The notes: generated by a model from the letters alone, not told the origin. A stretch of 64,000 nucleotides of DNA from Mesostigma viride (GCA_009746045.1 RPFO01000253.1:434001-498000), one strand, 5' to 3'. Numbered from the stretch's first letter, positions 27,227-35,979 are shown. Program-made: numbers and translations.

Positions 27227-28027
27227 TCACGCGCTGGTCTTGTGAGACGTCGGCAAGACACCGCCCCTTTCCAAGGCGTGGCGGAGACAGAGGGAGTCGA
27301 TCACGTCCCGGATCGCGAACATCCCGGGCGTCTCCCCCGCCCTCACGTTCCAGGCGGCTCGTCTACACGCGCCGCCCAGGTTACGCCGGATCCAGTCCTC
27401 GTCGTCCCACTCCACGCGCACGGAAGGGACGTGGTCCCACCCCTCGTCGCCGAAGACGTGATCCACGAGCGTGACGAAGACGAACTCGTCCAAACAGACG
27501 CAATTGTCAGCGTCGGACTCGGACTCGTGCTCGACCAACGTCGTCTCCAGGCGAGGACGTATCGCGCGATAATGGTCGGCGACCAGAAGACAGAATTGGG
27601 CGGACCTCGACAAAAGCTCGTTCGCGTAAATGGTCGTGGGCAAGGCGAAACTTGACTCGAACACGGATTTCCCGCAGAGATTCTCGCACGCGGACAGGAA
27701 GTCGGGCGGGGACAGACAAGGAACCGAGGTCTCGCCGACGAGAGCGAAGTGCGTCACATCCGGGTGCGCGGCCGCCGCGTCGAACAACGTCAACTCGGCG
27801 CGCAAGAGCCACGAATGGTCTCGACGCGATGACACGGACGGCACCTCGACGGCGTCGCACTCCCATATCCATTTACGCAAGGAATCGACGTCCTCCCTCT
27901 CGAATTCCGAGGCGTGCACGAAGAACCGCAACCGGCCGCGCGCGGGACCGGCCGCGGCGAGCCAGTCCTTCCACACCCCCGACGTGTAGGAGGAGTCGGT
28001 GAGCAGGAAACACACGGCCACCGTCAT
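27227..28027 (-). CDS. GT14-like (core-2/I-branching type) glycosyltransferase, copy 1
   Basis: 266 residues from ATG 28027. The layout follows the branching N-acetylglucosaminyltransferase fold: hydrophobic start strand (VAVCFLLTDSSYTSGVWKDWL), RFFVHASEF, VEVPSVSSRRDHSWLLRAE, then LFDAAAAHPDVTHFALVGETSVPCLSP, equivalent to the conserved strand before the sugar-nucleotide site. Tandem paralogue of 28110-29006. Such enzymes could modify viral or host-surface glycans. Assignment from motif order only. Confidence 0.6.
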   Translation of the reverse strand: MTVAVCFLLTDSSYTSGVWKDWLAAAGPARGRLRFFVHASEFEREDVDSLRKWIWECDAVEVPSVSSRRDHSWLLRAELTLFDAAAAHPDVTHFALVGETSVPCLSPPDFLSACENLCGKSVFESSFALPTTIYANELLSRSAQFCLLVADHYRAIRPRLETTLVEHESESDADNCVCLDEFVFVTLVDHVFGDEGWDHVPSVRVEWDDEDWIRRNLGGACRRAAWNVRAGETPGMFAIRDVIDSLCLRHALERGGVLPTSHKTSA

Positions 28028-28109
28028 TCTCCGTCGCGACGCCTTCTCCTTTTTCGACAGACATTTGAGGCTCGACGACCCGGCGAACGTGTCGTCCGTC
28101 GTCCAATCA

Positions 28110-29006
28110 CTACGAATCCCGATAGTGTACGCCCTTGGAAGCGGCGCGCGAGGGCCGAGCCGAGCAAGGCGCGGGAGTCGTTCCGGGCGGCAAGACGCCG
28201 GCCCACTCGAGCGCCGAGCGGAGGGCAGGGGTGTCGCGCACCTTCCGAATCGCGAACAGACCGGGGGTCTTGCCCGTCTCCGCGTCCTCGGCAGCACCTT
28301 TGCACATACCGGGCAGGTTGCGCTCGACCCACTCGTCCTCGAGCCACAATGCGTGGATGGGAACTTCGTCCTGTTCCATGTACACGAAGGGGGCGTGCTC
28401 CCAGCCTTGGTCGCCGAACAGGTTGTCCACGAGCGTGATGAAGAGGAACTCGCACAAGCAAATCGGATCGTCCGTGAACTTCGCCCCGTACGCGTTCAAT
28501 ATCGTCTCCACGGAGGGTCGTATCGCGCGGTATTGTTCGGCCGCCAGCAGACAGAACTGTCCGGAATACGACAAAGTCGAACATCCAAGTCTTAACAACA
28601 GGTTCTTGGTGCGCGTGCCCGTCGGGATAGGGTAGCACGACTCGAACACGGATTTGCCGCGGAGACGCTCGCACGCGGTCAAAAAGTCGGACGGGGACAG
28701 ACACGGCGCCGTGTTTTCGCTGACGAGTCCGACGTGCGTCACGTCGGGATGCGCGGCCGCGGCGTCAAACAACACGCACTCCGCGCGCAAGATCGACGGA
28801 TGGCCCCATCGCGTTGTGATGACCGGCACCTCGACGGCCTTGCACTCCCGGACCCACTCGCGCAACCTATCCGCGTCCTCTCCCTGGAACCGGGACGCGT
28901 GAACGAAGACCCGCACCCGCCCGAGCGGGACCCCGGCCAGCCAATCTTTCCACACCCCTGCGGTGAAGAATGTCCTGTTGAGAAGGAAACAAATGGCCAC
29001 CGCCAT
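28110..29006 (-). CDS. GT14-like glycosyltransferase, copy 2
   Basis: 298 residues from ATG 29006. Same order of motifs as copy 1: AICFLLNRTFFTAGVWKDWL, RVFVHASRF, VEVPVITTRWGHPSILRAE (with the WG.PS(I/M)(L/V).AE consensus better kept than in copy 1), and LFDAAAAHPDVTHVGLVSENTAPCLSP. The two copies lie head-to-tail 82 bp apart, so they arose by tandem duplication followed by clear divergence. Confidence 0.65.
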   Translation of the reverse strand: MAVAICFLLNRTFFTAGVWKDWLAGVPLGRVRVFVHASRFQGEDADRLREWVRECKAVEVPVITTRWGHPSILRAECVLFDAAAAHPDVTHVGLVSENTAPCLSPSDFLTACERLRGKSVFESCYPIPTGTRTKNLLLRLGCSTLSYSGQFCLLAAEQYRAIRPSVETILNAYGAKFTDDPICLCEFLFITLVDNLFGDQGWEHAPFVYMEQDEVPIHALWLEDEWVERNLPGMCKGAAEDAETGKTPGLFAIRKVRDTPALRSALEWAGVLPPGTTPAPCSARPSRAASKGVHYRDS

Positions 29007-29074
29007 TCAGGGCCGCACCCCGTAGCGGACACAAAACTCGCAGGCCGACGAACGAACATCGCCCGCACCGGTCA

Positions 29075-29596
29075 TCACGACCGGTCGCCGATCGCGAGCG
29101 CCTGGCCGTCTCGGTAGACGTGCGTCTTCGTGCGGACCTCCGACGCGTCGCGGACGAGTTTGAGATTGGCCTCGTTCAGGATGTAGCATCGGTATCGAAC
29201 GGTGAACGATTTTGGAGGATTTTTGGGGTTGAGATAGAATCGTATGTTTTTGTATGTGTAGGTACTGGCACACGTCACCGTGGTAACGTCCTGAGGATCG
29301 AACTCTTGGTCCCCGATGACGACGCGGACCTTCACGTCGCAGTCGACTCCCCGCAAAACGTCGCACGTCGGCAGACGCGTCGCGGAGAAGACGTACTCGC
29401 CCGTTTTGTCGTCGACCTCGAACGCGGCGAGGTTGTTGACGACATACGAGTGCTCGGGCTCGTAGACGACTGCCTGGGTCCACCCCTCGCCCACCTCCGT
29501 GCGCGGCGGAGTCGTCAGGACCTGCAACGCGTCCGTGTAGGTGCCCGGGCCGAGCTCGTACACGGGGAGGCTGTCCAGGAACTGGTCGATATCCAT
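29075..29596 (-). CDS. Viral protein of unknown function, beta-rich
   Basis: 173 residues, ATG at 29596. Predominantly beta pattern (VVYEPEHSYVVNNLAAFEVD, DVKVRVVIGDQEFDPQDVTT, YKNIRFYLNPKNPP, FTVRYRCYILNE). No signal peptide or membrane helix. Could be a small structural protein; not recognised. Confidence 0.5.
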   Translation of the reverse strand: MDIDQFLDSLPVYELGPGTYTDALQVLTTPPRTEVGEGWTQAVVYEPEHSYVVNNLAAFEVDDKTGEYVFSATRLPTCDVLRGVDCDVKVRVVIGDQEFDPQDVTTVTCASTYTYKNIRFYLNPKNPPKSFTVRYRCYILNEANLKLVRDASEVRTKTHVYRDGQALAIGDRS

Positions 29597-29645
29597 ACTT
29601 ACGTCGGAGTAACGACGCGAGTTTATTCGACCGCCAATAGACGCG

Positions 29646-30407
29646 CTACTTCTGCTTCTTCTTCTTCTTGGCCGGTGGCTCTTCGAACGTCTTCGCGACT
29701 GTCAGGTCGATCACCTCCCGTTGCGCCTTGGTCACGCGCCCGACTCGGACGGACTCGCACGACGCCAGCACGTCCGTCAGCCGTCCCTCCATGTCCACAA
29801 AGTCCCCGTTATCGTGCCCCGTCGCCTTGAGACCGTACTGATTGTAATACCGCACGAGATCCTCGTTGTCCCGTACCAGACACGCCACTCTCCTCAGTTT
29901 CGCCATATCGTTCTTCGCGAACGCGTCTTTCAAGCTCGCGTACGTGTTCTCGTACTTCCGCAGCAGATAGTAAATCTTGGCTTTCGACCACCCGTTGTAT
30001 ACACTCTCGTCCGGGCATTGCGCACCGGCCGCTTCTAGTTCCACTATGGCCGTTCGGCGGTCCTTCATCATCGGCGCGAGCAAAGACATGCCATAACACA
30101 ACAACTTGCGACCGACGCCTCGGAACGTCGCAATCTCCTCCTTCGAAGCGTCCCCCGGAAATTCCTTCGCAAGCACGCTGAACCAACTGATGTGGATCCT
30201 GTTGCGTTCGGGATACGCTTCTAACATAACCTCTACCAAATTGCGAGTCGGGTGAGCCCTCACCAACCGCGAGTCGTACGTCGGAGGGACGAGCACGTCA
30301 ACCCGCAAGGCTTTATACCCGCCTCTATCGGCGAACGAACGCGTCACACGCAGACTCCTCCCCTTGAGCGTGGGGAGATCTAGGCCCGTCACTTCTGTTT
30401 CCTCCAT
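29646..30407 (-). CDS. Possible GNAT-like acetyltransferase with Lys-rich tail
   Basis: 253 residues from ATG 30407 (ATG 30431 is an alternative). The middle segment RNRIHISWFSVLAKEFPGD, then FRGVGRKLLCYGMSLLAP, then AIVELEAAGAQ recalls the acetyl-CoA loop of GNAT N-acetyltransferases (Q/RxxGxG/A), here in the weak form FRGVGRK. The C-terminus is KKKKKQK, likely a nuclear-localisation or nucleic-acid-contact tail. Enzyme assignment is tentative. Confidence 0.4.
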   Translation of the reverse strand: MEETEVTGLDLPTLKGRSLRVTRSFADRGGYKALRVDVLVPPTYDSRLVRAHPTRNLVEVMLEAYPERNRIHISWFSVLAKEFPGDASKEEIATFRGVGRKLLCYGMSLLAPMMKDRRTAIVELEAAGAQCPDESVYNGWSKAKIYYLLRKYENTYASLKDAFAKNDMAKLRRVACLVRDNEDLVRYYNQYGLKATGHDNGDFVDMEGRLTDVLASCESVRVGRVTKAQREVIDLTVAKTFEEPPAKKKKKQK

Positions 30408-30485
30408 AATTGAGCACTTTATTGTTACCATGCGATTTAAAGTTATATTTTCAAACAAGTCCTTTATTCATTAATAAAGTTACGT

Positions 30486-31436
30486 TTACAACATCACAAG
30501 CTCGTCTCCCATAGAGACCTTCCACTCGTGGGGGCACCGGAGAGGCGGCACACCGCCGCCACTGTGGTAAAGGGCGTGGGCGCTCTTGATGCACTTGTCC
30601 AGGTTGGCCCGCGACCTCCGCAAAACATCGCAATCGTGCGAGGTCACGGAGCAGACCGCCGAACAGAAGACCGCGTCCTTGCAGACGCACAGTCGCCGCT
30701 CCTCGCCCCTGGTCAACTTCTTTCCGCAATAGTGTCCCAGGCAGACGGGCGCCGAAAGCTCGCCGCTCGCGTTCACGCGCGTCCAAGTGCGAAAGGGGGG
30801 GACCGCGGGCTCCGGATTCTTCTCCATCCACTTGTCCGACTTTGGTTTCGTCATGAGCTCGGACACCCACATCTTCCGGCGGGAGTCCGCCGGGTCCGCG
30901 AAACAGAACGCCACGACGAACTCGGTCTGGTCGTTGTACATCATCGCGCGCCAGTAGGTCTGAAGACACGCCTCCCTCAGCTCGCCCGCCGTCACCCAGT
31001 CGACGATCACCGACCTAGCCGCCTGCGTCAGGTGATGGACGCGAATCAACAGGGCGCCGCGGCCATAGCCGTCGTGCATCTCCTTGCACTCCTCGAGCAC
31101 GCGGTCGAAGTGGGCGTGCAGATGCCTCCACACGTTGGAGACGGCGAGGCGATGGCGGGCGCCGGAACTCGAGACTTGCCTGGCGACGTCAGTGACCGCC
31201 TGCGACCGCGGCCGGAGGATGCCGGCGATCCAACCGTCCAGACGATTGCGGGCGATGACGACCTTGCGCTCGTTGGCGGGGACCTCGCCGCGAGACACTC
31301 GTATATCGTCCTCGAGGAAGGAGCCGGCGTCGAACAGGGACTCGCCGATATCAACGACCTTCTTACACACCGGCAACTCGATGCCGTCCGACGCCCGATC
31401 CGGCGATGGCTGTTTTTTCGATTCGACACAACTCAT
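30486..31436 (-). CDS. Viral MYND-type zinc-finger protein
   Basis: 316 residues from ATG 31436 (an in-frame ATG at 31506 would add a basic leader). A helical N-terminal two-thirds is followed near residue 240 by CLGHYCGKKL...RRLCVCKDAVFCSAVC...HDC, the C-x(n)-C spacing of a MYND finger, usually a protein-protein interaction module. Overall design resembles the accessory MYND gene at 38851-39645, though the sequences differ. An AATAAAG signal lies just past the stop. Confidence 0.6.
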   Translation of the reverse strand: MSCVESKKQPSPDRASDGIELPVCKKVVDIGESLFDAGSFLEDDIRVSRGEVPANERKVVIARNRLDGWIAGILRPRSQAVTDVARQVSSSGARHRLAVSNVWRHLHAHFDRVLEECKEMHDGYGRGALLIRVHHLTQAARSVIVDWVTAGELREACLQTYWRAMMYNDQTEFVVAFCFADPADSRRKMWVSELMTKPKSDKWMEKNPEPAVPPFRTWTRVNASGELSAPVCLGHYCGKKLTRGEERRLCVCKDAVFCSAVCSVTSHDCDVLRRSRANLDKCIKSAHALYHSGGGVPPLRCPHEWKVSMGDELVML

Positions 31437-31599
31437 TTTCAAAGGCTTTTTTTGGACCAAATGGATGTATTTTTTCAACGAAGGGATCTTCTTTAAAATG
31501 TGTTTCATGGAGCCGACTAGCTGGCTGAGAGACTGATAGTATTTGAGACGAGACCTCCCCTCTCTCCGCCGCACCGGCCATTTATTCCCACCCCAACCG

Positions 31600-31655
31600 A
31601 CATCTCGCGCTCTGATTGGCTACCTACACACTCCTCTCTGATTGGCCAACGACAC
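31600..31655. promoter_or_regulatory. ATTGG promoter module, copy 1
   Basis: Two CTCTGATTGG or TCTCTGATTGGCC sites with (A/C)CTCCTCT between them. The same unit recurs at 32655-32715 and 34257-34320. It lies in the gap between the MYND and Bro-N-like genes. ATTGG is an inverted CCAAT core. Confidence 0.45.
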
Positions 31656-31656
31656 G

Positions 31657-32580
31657 TCACGGCGCGTCGGCCAGACGACCCGCCGACGGTTCGGCCGCAA
31701 TGGCCGTGCGCGACTCGCGGGTGAGTCGCTGATTCAGCCGCATGACCTTGACGTTCTCCTGGATGCACTGCTCGTCGGCGCGCGCGTCGTGAAGTCCGGT
31801 CGCCTTGAACACGGGTTCCAGCAAGTCCCGCTTGCGCTTCGCGACACTGACCGGATTCTGGCCCGTCTTCCTGATCTCCTCCGCCTCCAACACCTGGATG
31901 AAGTTCATCCCGGCGCTCTGCACGTTCGTCAGCAGGTCGCGGGCCGAGACTCGCGCGTTGTACATCGCGCGGAGCTCGACGGAGGTCTTGCCCGTGACCG
32001 CCAGATTGTTCGTGTCGTGGACCACCGGGTACAGCAGCCCACTCCCCTTGTGGGTATCGGTGTACCCCTTGATCGCTTCGTTCAGGTCGCGCGTAGACAG
32101 ACAGCTCTTGATGCGCTGGTGCTGCTGCAGCCTCTCGAGCGCGGTCTCGTTCCCGTCGGCGGCGTCCGCCCGCTGCAAAATGTCCTCCGCCAACGTCCGG
32201 TCGGCCCTCAGGTATCGCTCGAGGAGGACGGACACCTGCTCGCGGAACTTGGCCGCGATCTTGCCGGGGAGCAACATCAAGATGCGTGTCAAGCCCTGAC
32301 GGTCGGTCACCGGAGTGTCTCGCTGCCTGGCACCGGGGAATTTCCAGAGTGTCAAAACAGTACACACTTCTTTGTACTCTGACGAAATGCGTTGGAGGCA
32401 GTGACTAGCCTGTCTGGCCGCGTCGCGACACGGGGTCCCATCCGCGTCGGTATATGCGATCGTGCGTATAGCGTCAATCACCGAAATCCTGCCATCATCC
32501 GTCACGCGGATCTTGCCCTCAAAACGGGGATCGTCCTCCGCCCCGTCCGCGGGCGTCAGGTACCTCACGATGGCCGCCAT
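31657..32580 (-). CDS. Bro-N-like viral regulatory protein
   Basis: 307 residues, ATG at 32580. The first half, GRISVIDAIRTIAYTDADGT...LWKFPGARQRDTPVTDRQGL...LLPGKIAAKFREQVSVLLERYLRAD, matches a family I recognise from large DNA viruses related to Bro-N/antirepressor domains (KFPG.(G/R)QRdTPVt ... LLPG..AA.fR ... RYL.gD). Bro-N proteins bind nucleic acid and modulate transcription. The second half is helical and charged. Function by analogy. Confidence 0.55.
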   Translation of the reverse strand: MAAIVRYLTPADGAEDDPRFEGKIRVTDDGRISVIDAIRTIAYTDADGTPCRDAARQASHCLQRISSEYKEVCTVLTLWKFPGARQRDTPVTDRQGLTRILMLLPGKIAAKFREQVSVLLERYLRADRTLAEDILQRADAADGNETALERLQQHQRIKSCLSTRDLNEAIKGYTDTHKGSGLLYPVVHDTNNLAVTGKTSVELRAMYNARVSARDLLTNVQSAGMNFIQVLEAEEIRKTGQNPVSVAKRKRDLLEPVFKATGLHDARADEQCIQENVKVMRLNQRLTRESRTAIAAEPSAGRLADAP

Positions 32581-32654
32581 GATACACCCCACGAGAGAAA
32601 AACGCTCCTCTCGCGACCGATGATCGTTCTTAAACTGTTACCGGCCGACATCCG

Positions 32655-32715
32655 ACGTTCTGATTGGTCGCCGACATACTCCTCTCTGATTGGTCCGCCG
32701 ATATCGTGTCGGTTC
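32655..32715 (+). promoter_or_regulatory. ATTGG promoter module, copy 2
   Basis: Carries TTCTGATTGGTCGCCGACA, then TACTCCTCTCTGATTGGTCC and GATATCGTGTCGGTT. The downstream part is nearly identical to the copy at 34257-34320. It lies between the divergent Bro-N-like gene and the ADP-ribosyltransferase-like gene. Confidence 0.5.
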
Positions 32716-32813
32716 ACCGGGACGGGTACCGAACGGGTGGAACCCGTGATTGTAATCCAATCTTTTCACTCTTATCTTGTGTATTATTAACCCGTCATCT
32801 ATATGTAAACGCG

Positions 32814-34241
32814 ATGGCGTCGAAGACGACGAAGAAGACCCTCACGCAGGAAGAACGCATGCAACTCCTCGGGCGGACGATCCGCGCCAGGTTGGACAGG
32901 AAATACGCGGACAAGAGACACAAGCGATTCTGCGAAGAGGCAACGAAAGAGGACGATGACACCCCTCTCCTCTCCCCATTTGGCCATTTCACGGGGACCA
33001 TCACGATTCCGTACATGTCGCTCGAGGGGTGCGATTACGACTCGTTGGCGCGAGACAATATGCGGTGGTCGGGGACGAACTCCGACGGCTCTCTCAAGAC
33101 CATCCAGTTGAAGGTGGAATGGAACACCCTTTACGACAATCGGGACGAACTCCGTTTCGTGCGGAAAAACGCCCACGACCCGCGCGAGATCATCGACGAG
33201 GAATGGTACTTCAAGTCGTACCAGTACCTCGGCAGTCTGTCGAAGGAGGACCTGTTGCTCTTGCGGTCCTACTCGCACGTGGGAGATGGGTACGTCAACG
33301 GCAACGACGCAAAGGTCACGCGGCACCACACCATACAGATGAGTGGGTTTAATCCGTACACCGCGGACGTGGATATGAACGGGACCCCTCTGTGGGTGCC
33401 TCTTTGCATGTTCATCAGGAGGTATAAAGGTTTGCCCACCTCGTACGCGAGTTTGTGGAAGCGAATGCCTGAAATGCAAGACTTTATGAAGCTGGTAGAC
33501 ATGTTCGAGTCGTACCAAACGGGAGACCCCGACACCGGACACGACCATGCGTGGGCGGTAATGTCTTATTTTAAAAAACTCCCCGACACCCTTTCCGAGA
33601 GTGAGAAGGAGGACTTTGGATTATCAGCCATCATAGCCGTGATCGCGGAGAGCACAGTGAACGATGAGGAACACTTGAAAATCAGGTTGTGCACGTGGCT
33701 GCTCACGTTCCTTTCCACAGAATTCATTGTGGAAAAGATCGTCCCCTTTTACCGCAAGAAGCTGTTCAAACTGGTGCAAAACGCCCCGCGCGTCACGAGG
33801 CCTTTCACGGTCTTCCGCGGCACTAGAGACGATTACTATCTGAAGGGCGCGAAGAATAGGGTGTACGTCAACCCGTACTGCGTCTCGACGTCTCTGTCTG
33901 TGGATCACATACGCAAATCCCCCTTGTTCACGTCGAACAAGTGCTGCGTTTCGGTGATCCGATTGGTGAGGGGCTGTCCGGCGCTGCTTTTCTGGCCAGT
34001 GAGTCTGTACGGCTCGAGCGAATTCGAGATCCTGCTCCCGCCGGGCACCGCGTACTTGATCAAGTACTCGGCGATGCAGAAATGGGCGCCGACCGCGTAC
34101 AACCCGCAGACCCTCACGAAGGAATCGGTGTGCAAAAACGTGCCAGACGGCGAGGGTGCGGGGAAAAAGACTTCCTACGTGTACGTCGCGGACGGGAAGA
34201 CGCTGACCGACACGTCATTGCGACCATCGACTAGCGGTTGA
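32814..34241 (+). CDS. ADP-ribosyltransferase-fold viral protein
   Basis: 475 residues from ATG 32814. The C-terminal third shows the R-S-E signature of arginine-type mono-ADP-ribosyltransferases in order: FTVFRGTRDD, YCVSTSLSV, and SEFEILLPPGTAYLI. The helical N-terminal 300 residues are unassigned. Such proteins use NAD+ to modify protein targets. In giant viruses the fold occurs in virion or host-modifying proteins. The reading frame looks whole; activity and target unknown. Confidence 0.65.
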   Translation: MASKTTKKTLTQEERMQLLGRTIRARLDRKYADKRHKRFCEEATKEDDDTPLLSPFGHFTGTITIPYMSLEGCDYDSLARDNMRWSGTNSDGSLKTIQLKVEWNTLYDNRDELRFVRKNAHDPREIIDEEWYFKSYQYLGSLSKEDLLLLRSYSHVGDGYVNGNDAKVTRHHTIQMSGFNPYTADVDMNGTPLWVPLCMFIRRYKGLPTSYASLWKRMPEMQDFMKLVDMFESYQTGDPDTGHDHAWAVMSYFKKLPDTLSESEKEDFGLSAIIAVIAESTVNDEEHLKIRLCTWLLTFLSTEFIVEKIVPFYRKKLFKLVQNAPRVTRPFTVFRGTRDDYYLKGAKNRVYVNPYCVSTSLSVDHIRKSPLFTSNKCCVSVIRLVRGCPALLFWPVSLYGSSEFEILLPPGTAYLIKYSAMQKWAPTAYNPQTLTKESVCKNVPDGEGAGKKTSYVYVADGKTLTDTSLRPSTSG

Positions 34242-34256
34242 ACACTCGTGGCGGGC

Positions 34257-34320
34257 GGCGCTGGCGCGTCCGACATACTTCTCTCTGATTGGTCCGCCGA
34301 GATCGTGTCGGTTCGCCGAT
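34257..34320 (+). promoter_or_regulatory. ATTGG promoter module, copy 3
   Basis: GACATACTTCTCTCTGATTGG followed by TCCGCCGA and GATCGTGTCGGTTCG, 40-100 bp upstream of the Rieske oxygenase ATG. Nearly identical to the copy at 32655-32715, so the two plus-strand genes are probably controlled alike. Confidence 0.5.
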
Positions 34321-34362
34321 CGCTTAAAAGGCCCTCGACAATTTCTCCGCAAACAGCAACCG

Positions 34363-35388
34363 ATGGCGACCGCAGTGCACTTTCGCGTGGGGGCGCCGAG
34401 GCCGGCTCGACCGTTGGTCGCGGCCCACGAGGTCCCCGACAAGTGGGTGTGCGTCGGGCGCAAGTCTCGCGAGCCCAAGGTCACGAAGCTGTACAACGAG
34501 GAGATCCTGCTGTACAACCACCGCCAGCGGGACGAGACGCTCGCCGTGCGGAACGTGTGTCCCCACCGCGGGGCGCGTCTGTCCCACAATTGCAAGGTGG
34601 ATGACGGGTGCATCCGTTGCGCGTACCACGGGATGTACTGGGGCAAGGAGAACAACAGGGACAACTACCTCGACACGAAGGAGGATGCGGACCTGATCTG
34701 GGTGAACGCTGGCATGGGCGACGGAGAGTCGTCTCCGCCGACGATGCCGGAGTTCACCGAGGACGGGTACCGGACGTTTTCGTACCCGACGCGCATCCGC
34801 GGGCACCCGATGATCGTCATGGAGAACCTGTTGGACCACGTGCACCTCCAGCACGTCCACAAGGTGAAGATCGTGGACGTGAAGGGCGCCGACGTCACGA
34901 CGGAGACGGGCGGTCTCTTCACGGGAAAGAGCGTGTACAGCTACCCGGTGGCGGCCGAGTCCGTGGGCCGCCTGCTGCTGGGCCTCATGCCGACGGAGGG
35001 CCGGGACGCAAAGGCGCCTCCGAAAGGGTCGATGTCGGTGACGGTCGAGAACGAGTTCTTCCTCCCGTATACCGCGAGCCTGCGATTCTGGATTTCCGGA
35101 CACGAGAAGCCCGCATTCGTCTTGTGGTTCAGCGTGCAGCCCTACGAGTCCGACGAGTCCCTCGTCACGTGCCGTGTGTCCCGCAACATCCTGACGGACC
35201 CCGCGTGGGACTTCCTGTTCTGGCTGATCAACGTTCTGCCGCTGAAGGAGGACGACGACATCGTCGCGAACGTGGTGACGGAGGATTGGTGGCGCAATCG
35301 CCTGACGATGGGCGACGCGTTCGTGAAGTTGTACAGGGACCGGATGAAGAAGGTGTACGGGATCATGTGCCCGGAGCCCTTTGCGTAG
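34363..35388 (+). CDS. Rieske non-haem iron oxygenase, pheophorbide a oxygenase-like
   Basis: 341 residues, ATG at 34363. The Rieske [2Fe-2S] site is complete: CPHRGARLSHNC, then CIRCAYHGMYW (CxH...CxxH). The mononuclear iron site is ENLLDHVHLQHVHK, with the usual Asp and two His residues. Layout and length of the catalytic domain recall plant/algal Rieske oxygenases of the PaO/CAO group but without their C-terminal membrane anchor. In a virus it could act on chlorophyll breakdown products or another aromatic ring. Electron donor and substrate unknown. Confidence 0.8.
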   Translation: MATAVHFRVGAPRPARPLVAAHEVPDKWVCVGRKSREPKVTKLYNEEILLYNHRQRDETLAVRNVCPHRGARLSHNCKVDDGCIRCAYHGMYWGKENNRDNYLDTKEDADLIWVNAGMGDGESSPPTMPEFTEDGYRTFSYPTRIRGHPMIVMENLLDHVHLQHVHKVKIVDVKGADVTTETGGLFTGKSVYSYPVAAESVGRLLLGLMPTEGRDAKAPPKGSMSVTVENEFFLPYTASLRFWISGHEKPAFVLWFSVQPYESDESLVTCRVSRNILTDPAWDFLFWLINVLPLKEDDDIVANVVTEDWWRNRLTMGDAFVKLYRDRMKKVYGIMCPEPFA

Positions 35389-35489
35389 TGGATCCCACGC
35401 GAGATCTTGTATGTATCTCAAAGACTGTCATCATTCATTATTGGATTTGGACATTTATGTTTTTAAAAAAATGGCTTTATACTAATCCA

Positions 35490-35804
35490 ATGTCATCGAT
35501 CGCACCGATATCGACTCCGAGCATCCTACAACTCACCCTAGGCGGATTCCGCATGCCCGTGACGATCCTTACCTCCTTTGCATTGGTCATCGGTTTTTTC
35601 AGCTTTCATCCGCCGTTTGGAGGGGGGTCGTCCCGCAAGGGCGCGTTCTGGATCGCCCTATTCCTAACCTTGTACACCCTCGTATGGCTCAAGCCCGCGT
35701 GGAAACACGGCCACGTTGTCGCGGTCATATTTTCGTCCATTCTTCTACACGCAATAGCGATATCGCTTCCTCCGCTGGTCATGTATATGACATTTCAACG
35801 TTGA
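35490..35804 (+). CDS. Viral small multi-pass membrane protein
   Basis: 104 residues from ATG 35490. Three hydrophobic segments: MPVTILTSFALVIGFFSF, FWIALFLTLYTLVWL, and HVVAVIFSSILLHAIAISL. Last gene of the viral island; an AATAAAG signal follows at 35872. Function unknown. Confidence 0.5.
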   Translation: MSSIAPISTPSILQLTLGGFRMPVTILTSFALVIGFFSFHPPFGGGSSRKGAFWIALFLTLYTLVWLKPAWKHGHVVAVIFSSILLHAIAISLPPLVMYMTFQR

Positions 35805-35979
35805 CAGCCCCCCCTCCGCCCGCGGGTGGTGGTGCGGTGTGTTGACTTGCATATACGGATCCGTATATTGTTAATAAAGTTTGTTGGGTTGGTCCGTCTC
35901 TGCGTGCGCGCGTGTGTGTTGGATCGCGGCCCCGCGGCTTGTGTCCCCCTCCCCGTCCCGTCCCCGGCCCCGCGCCGGA

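Larger units (their letters stand above)
8690..35880. mobile_element. Endogenous giant-virus (Nucleocytoviricota) island, partial genome
   Basis: About 27 kb of closely packed ORFs on both strands, with CpG-rich, TCG/ACG-rich codon use unlike the flanking genes. Recognisable parts are a UL52-type primase, adenosylcobalamin-dependent ribonucleotide reductase, fibre-like proteins, a Bro-N-like protein, GT14-like glycosyltransferases, a MYND protein, an ADP-ribosyltransferase-fold protein, a Rieske oxygenase and several small membrane proteins. Capsid protein, PolB, A32 ATPase and VLTF3 were not recognised, so it is a fragment and its family is unplaced. Most frames are open; at least two genes are clearly broken. 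This suggests a fairly recent insertion. Confidence 0.8.

Noticed and set aside
8690-35880. Recognisable capsid, PolB, A32 ATPase or VLTF3 genes in the viral island
   Set aside because: Looked for in the translated ORFs and not seen, so no family-level placement of the virus is claimed.
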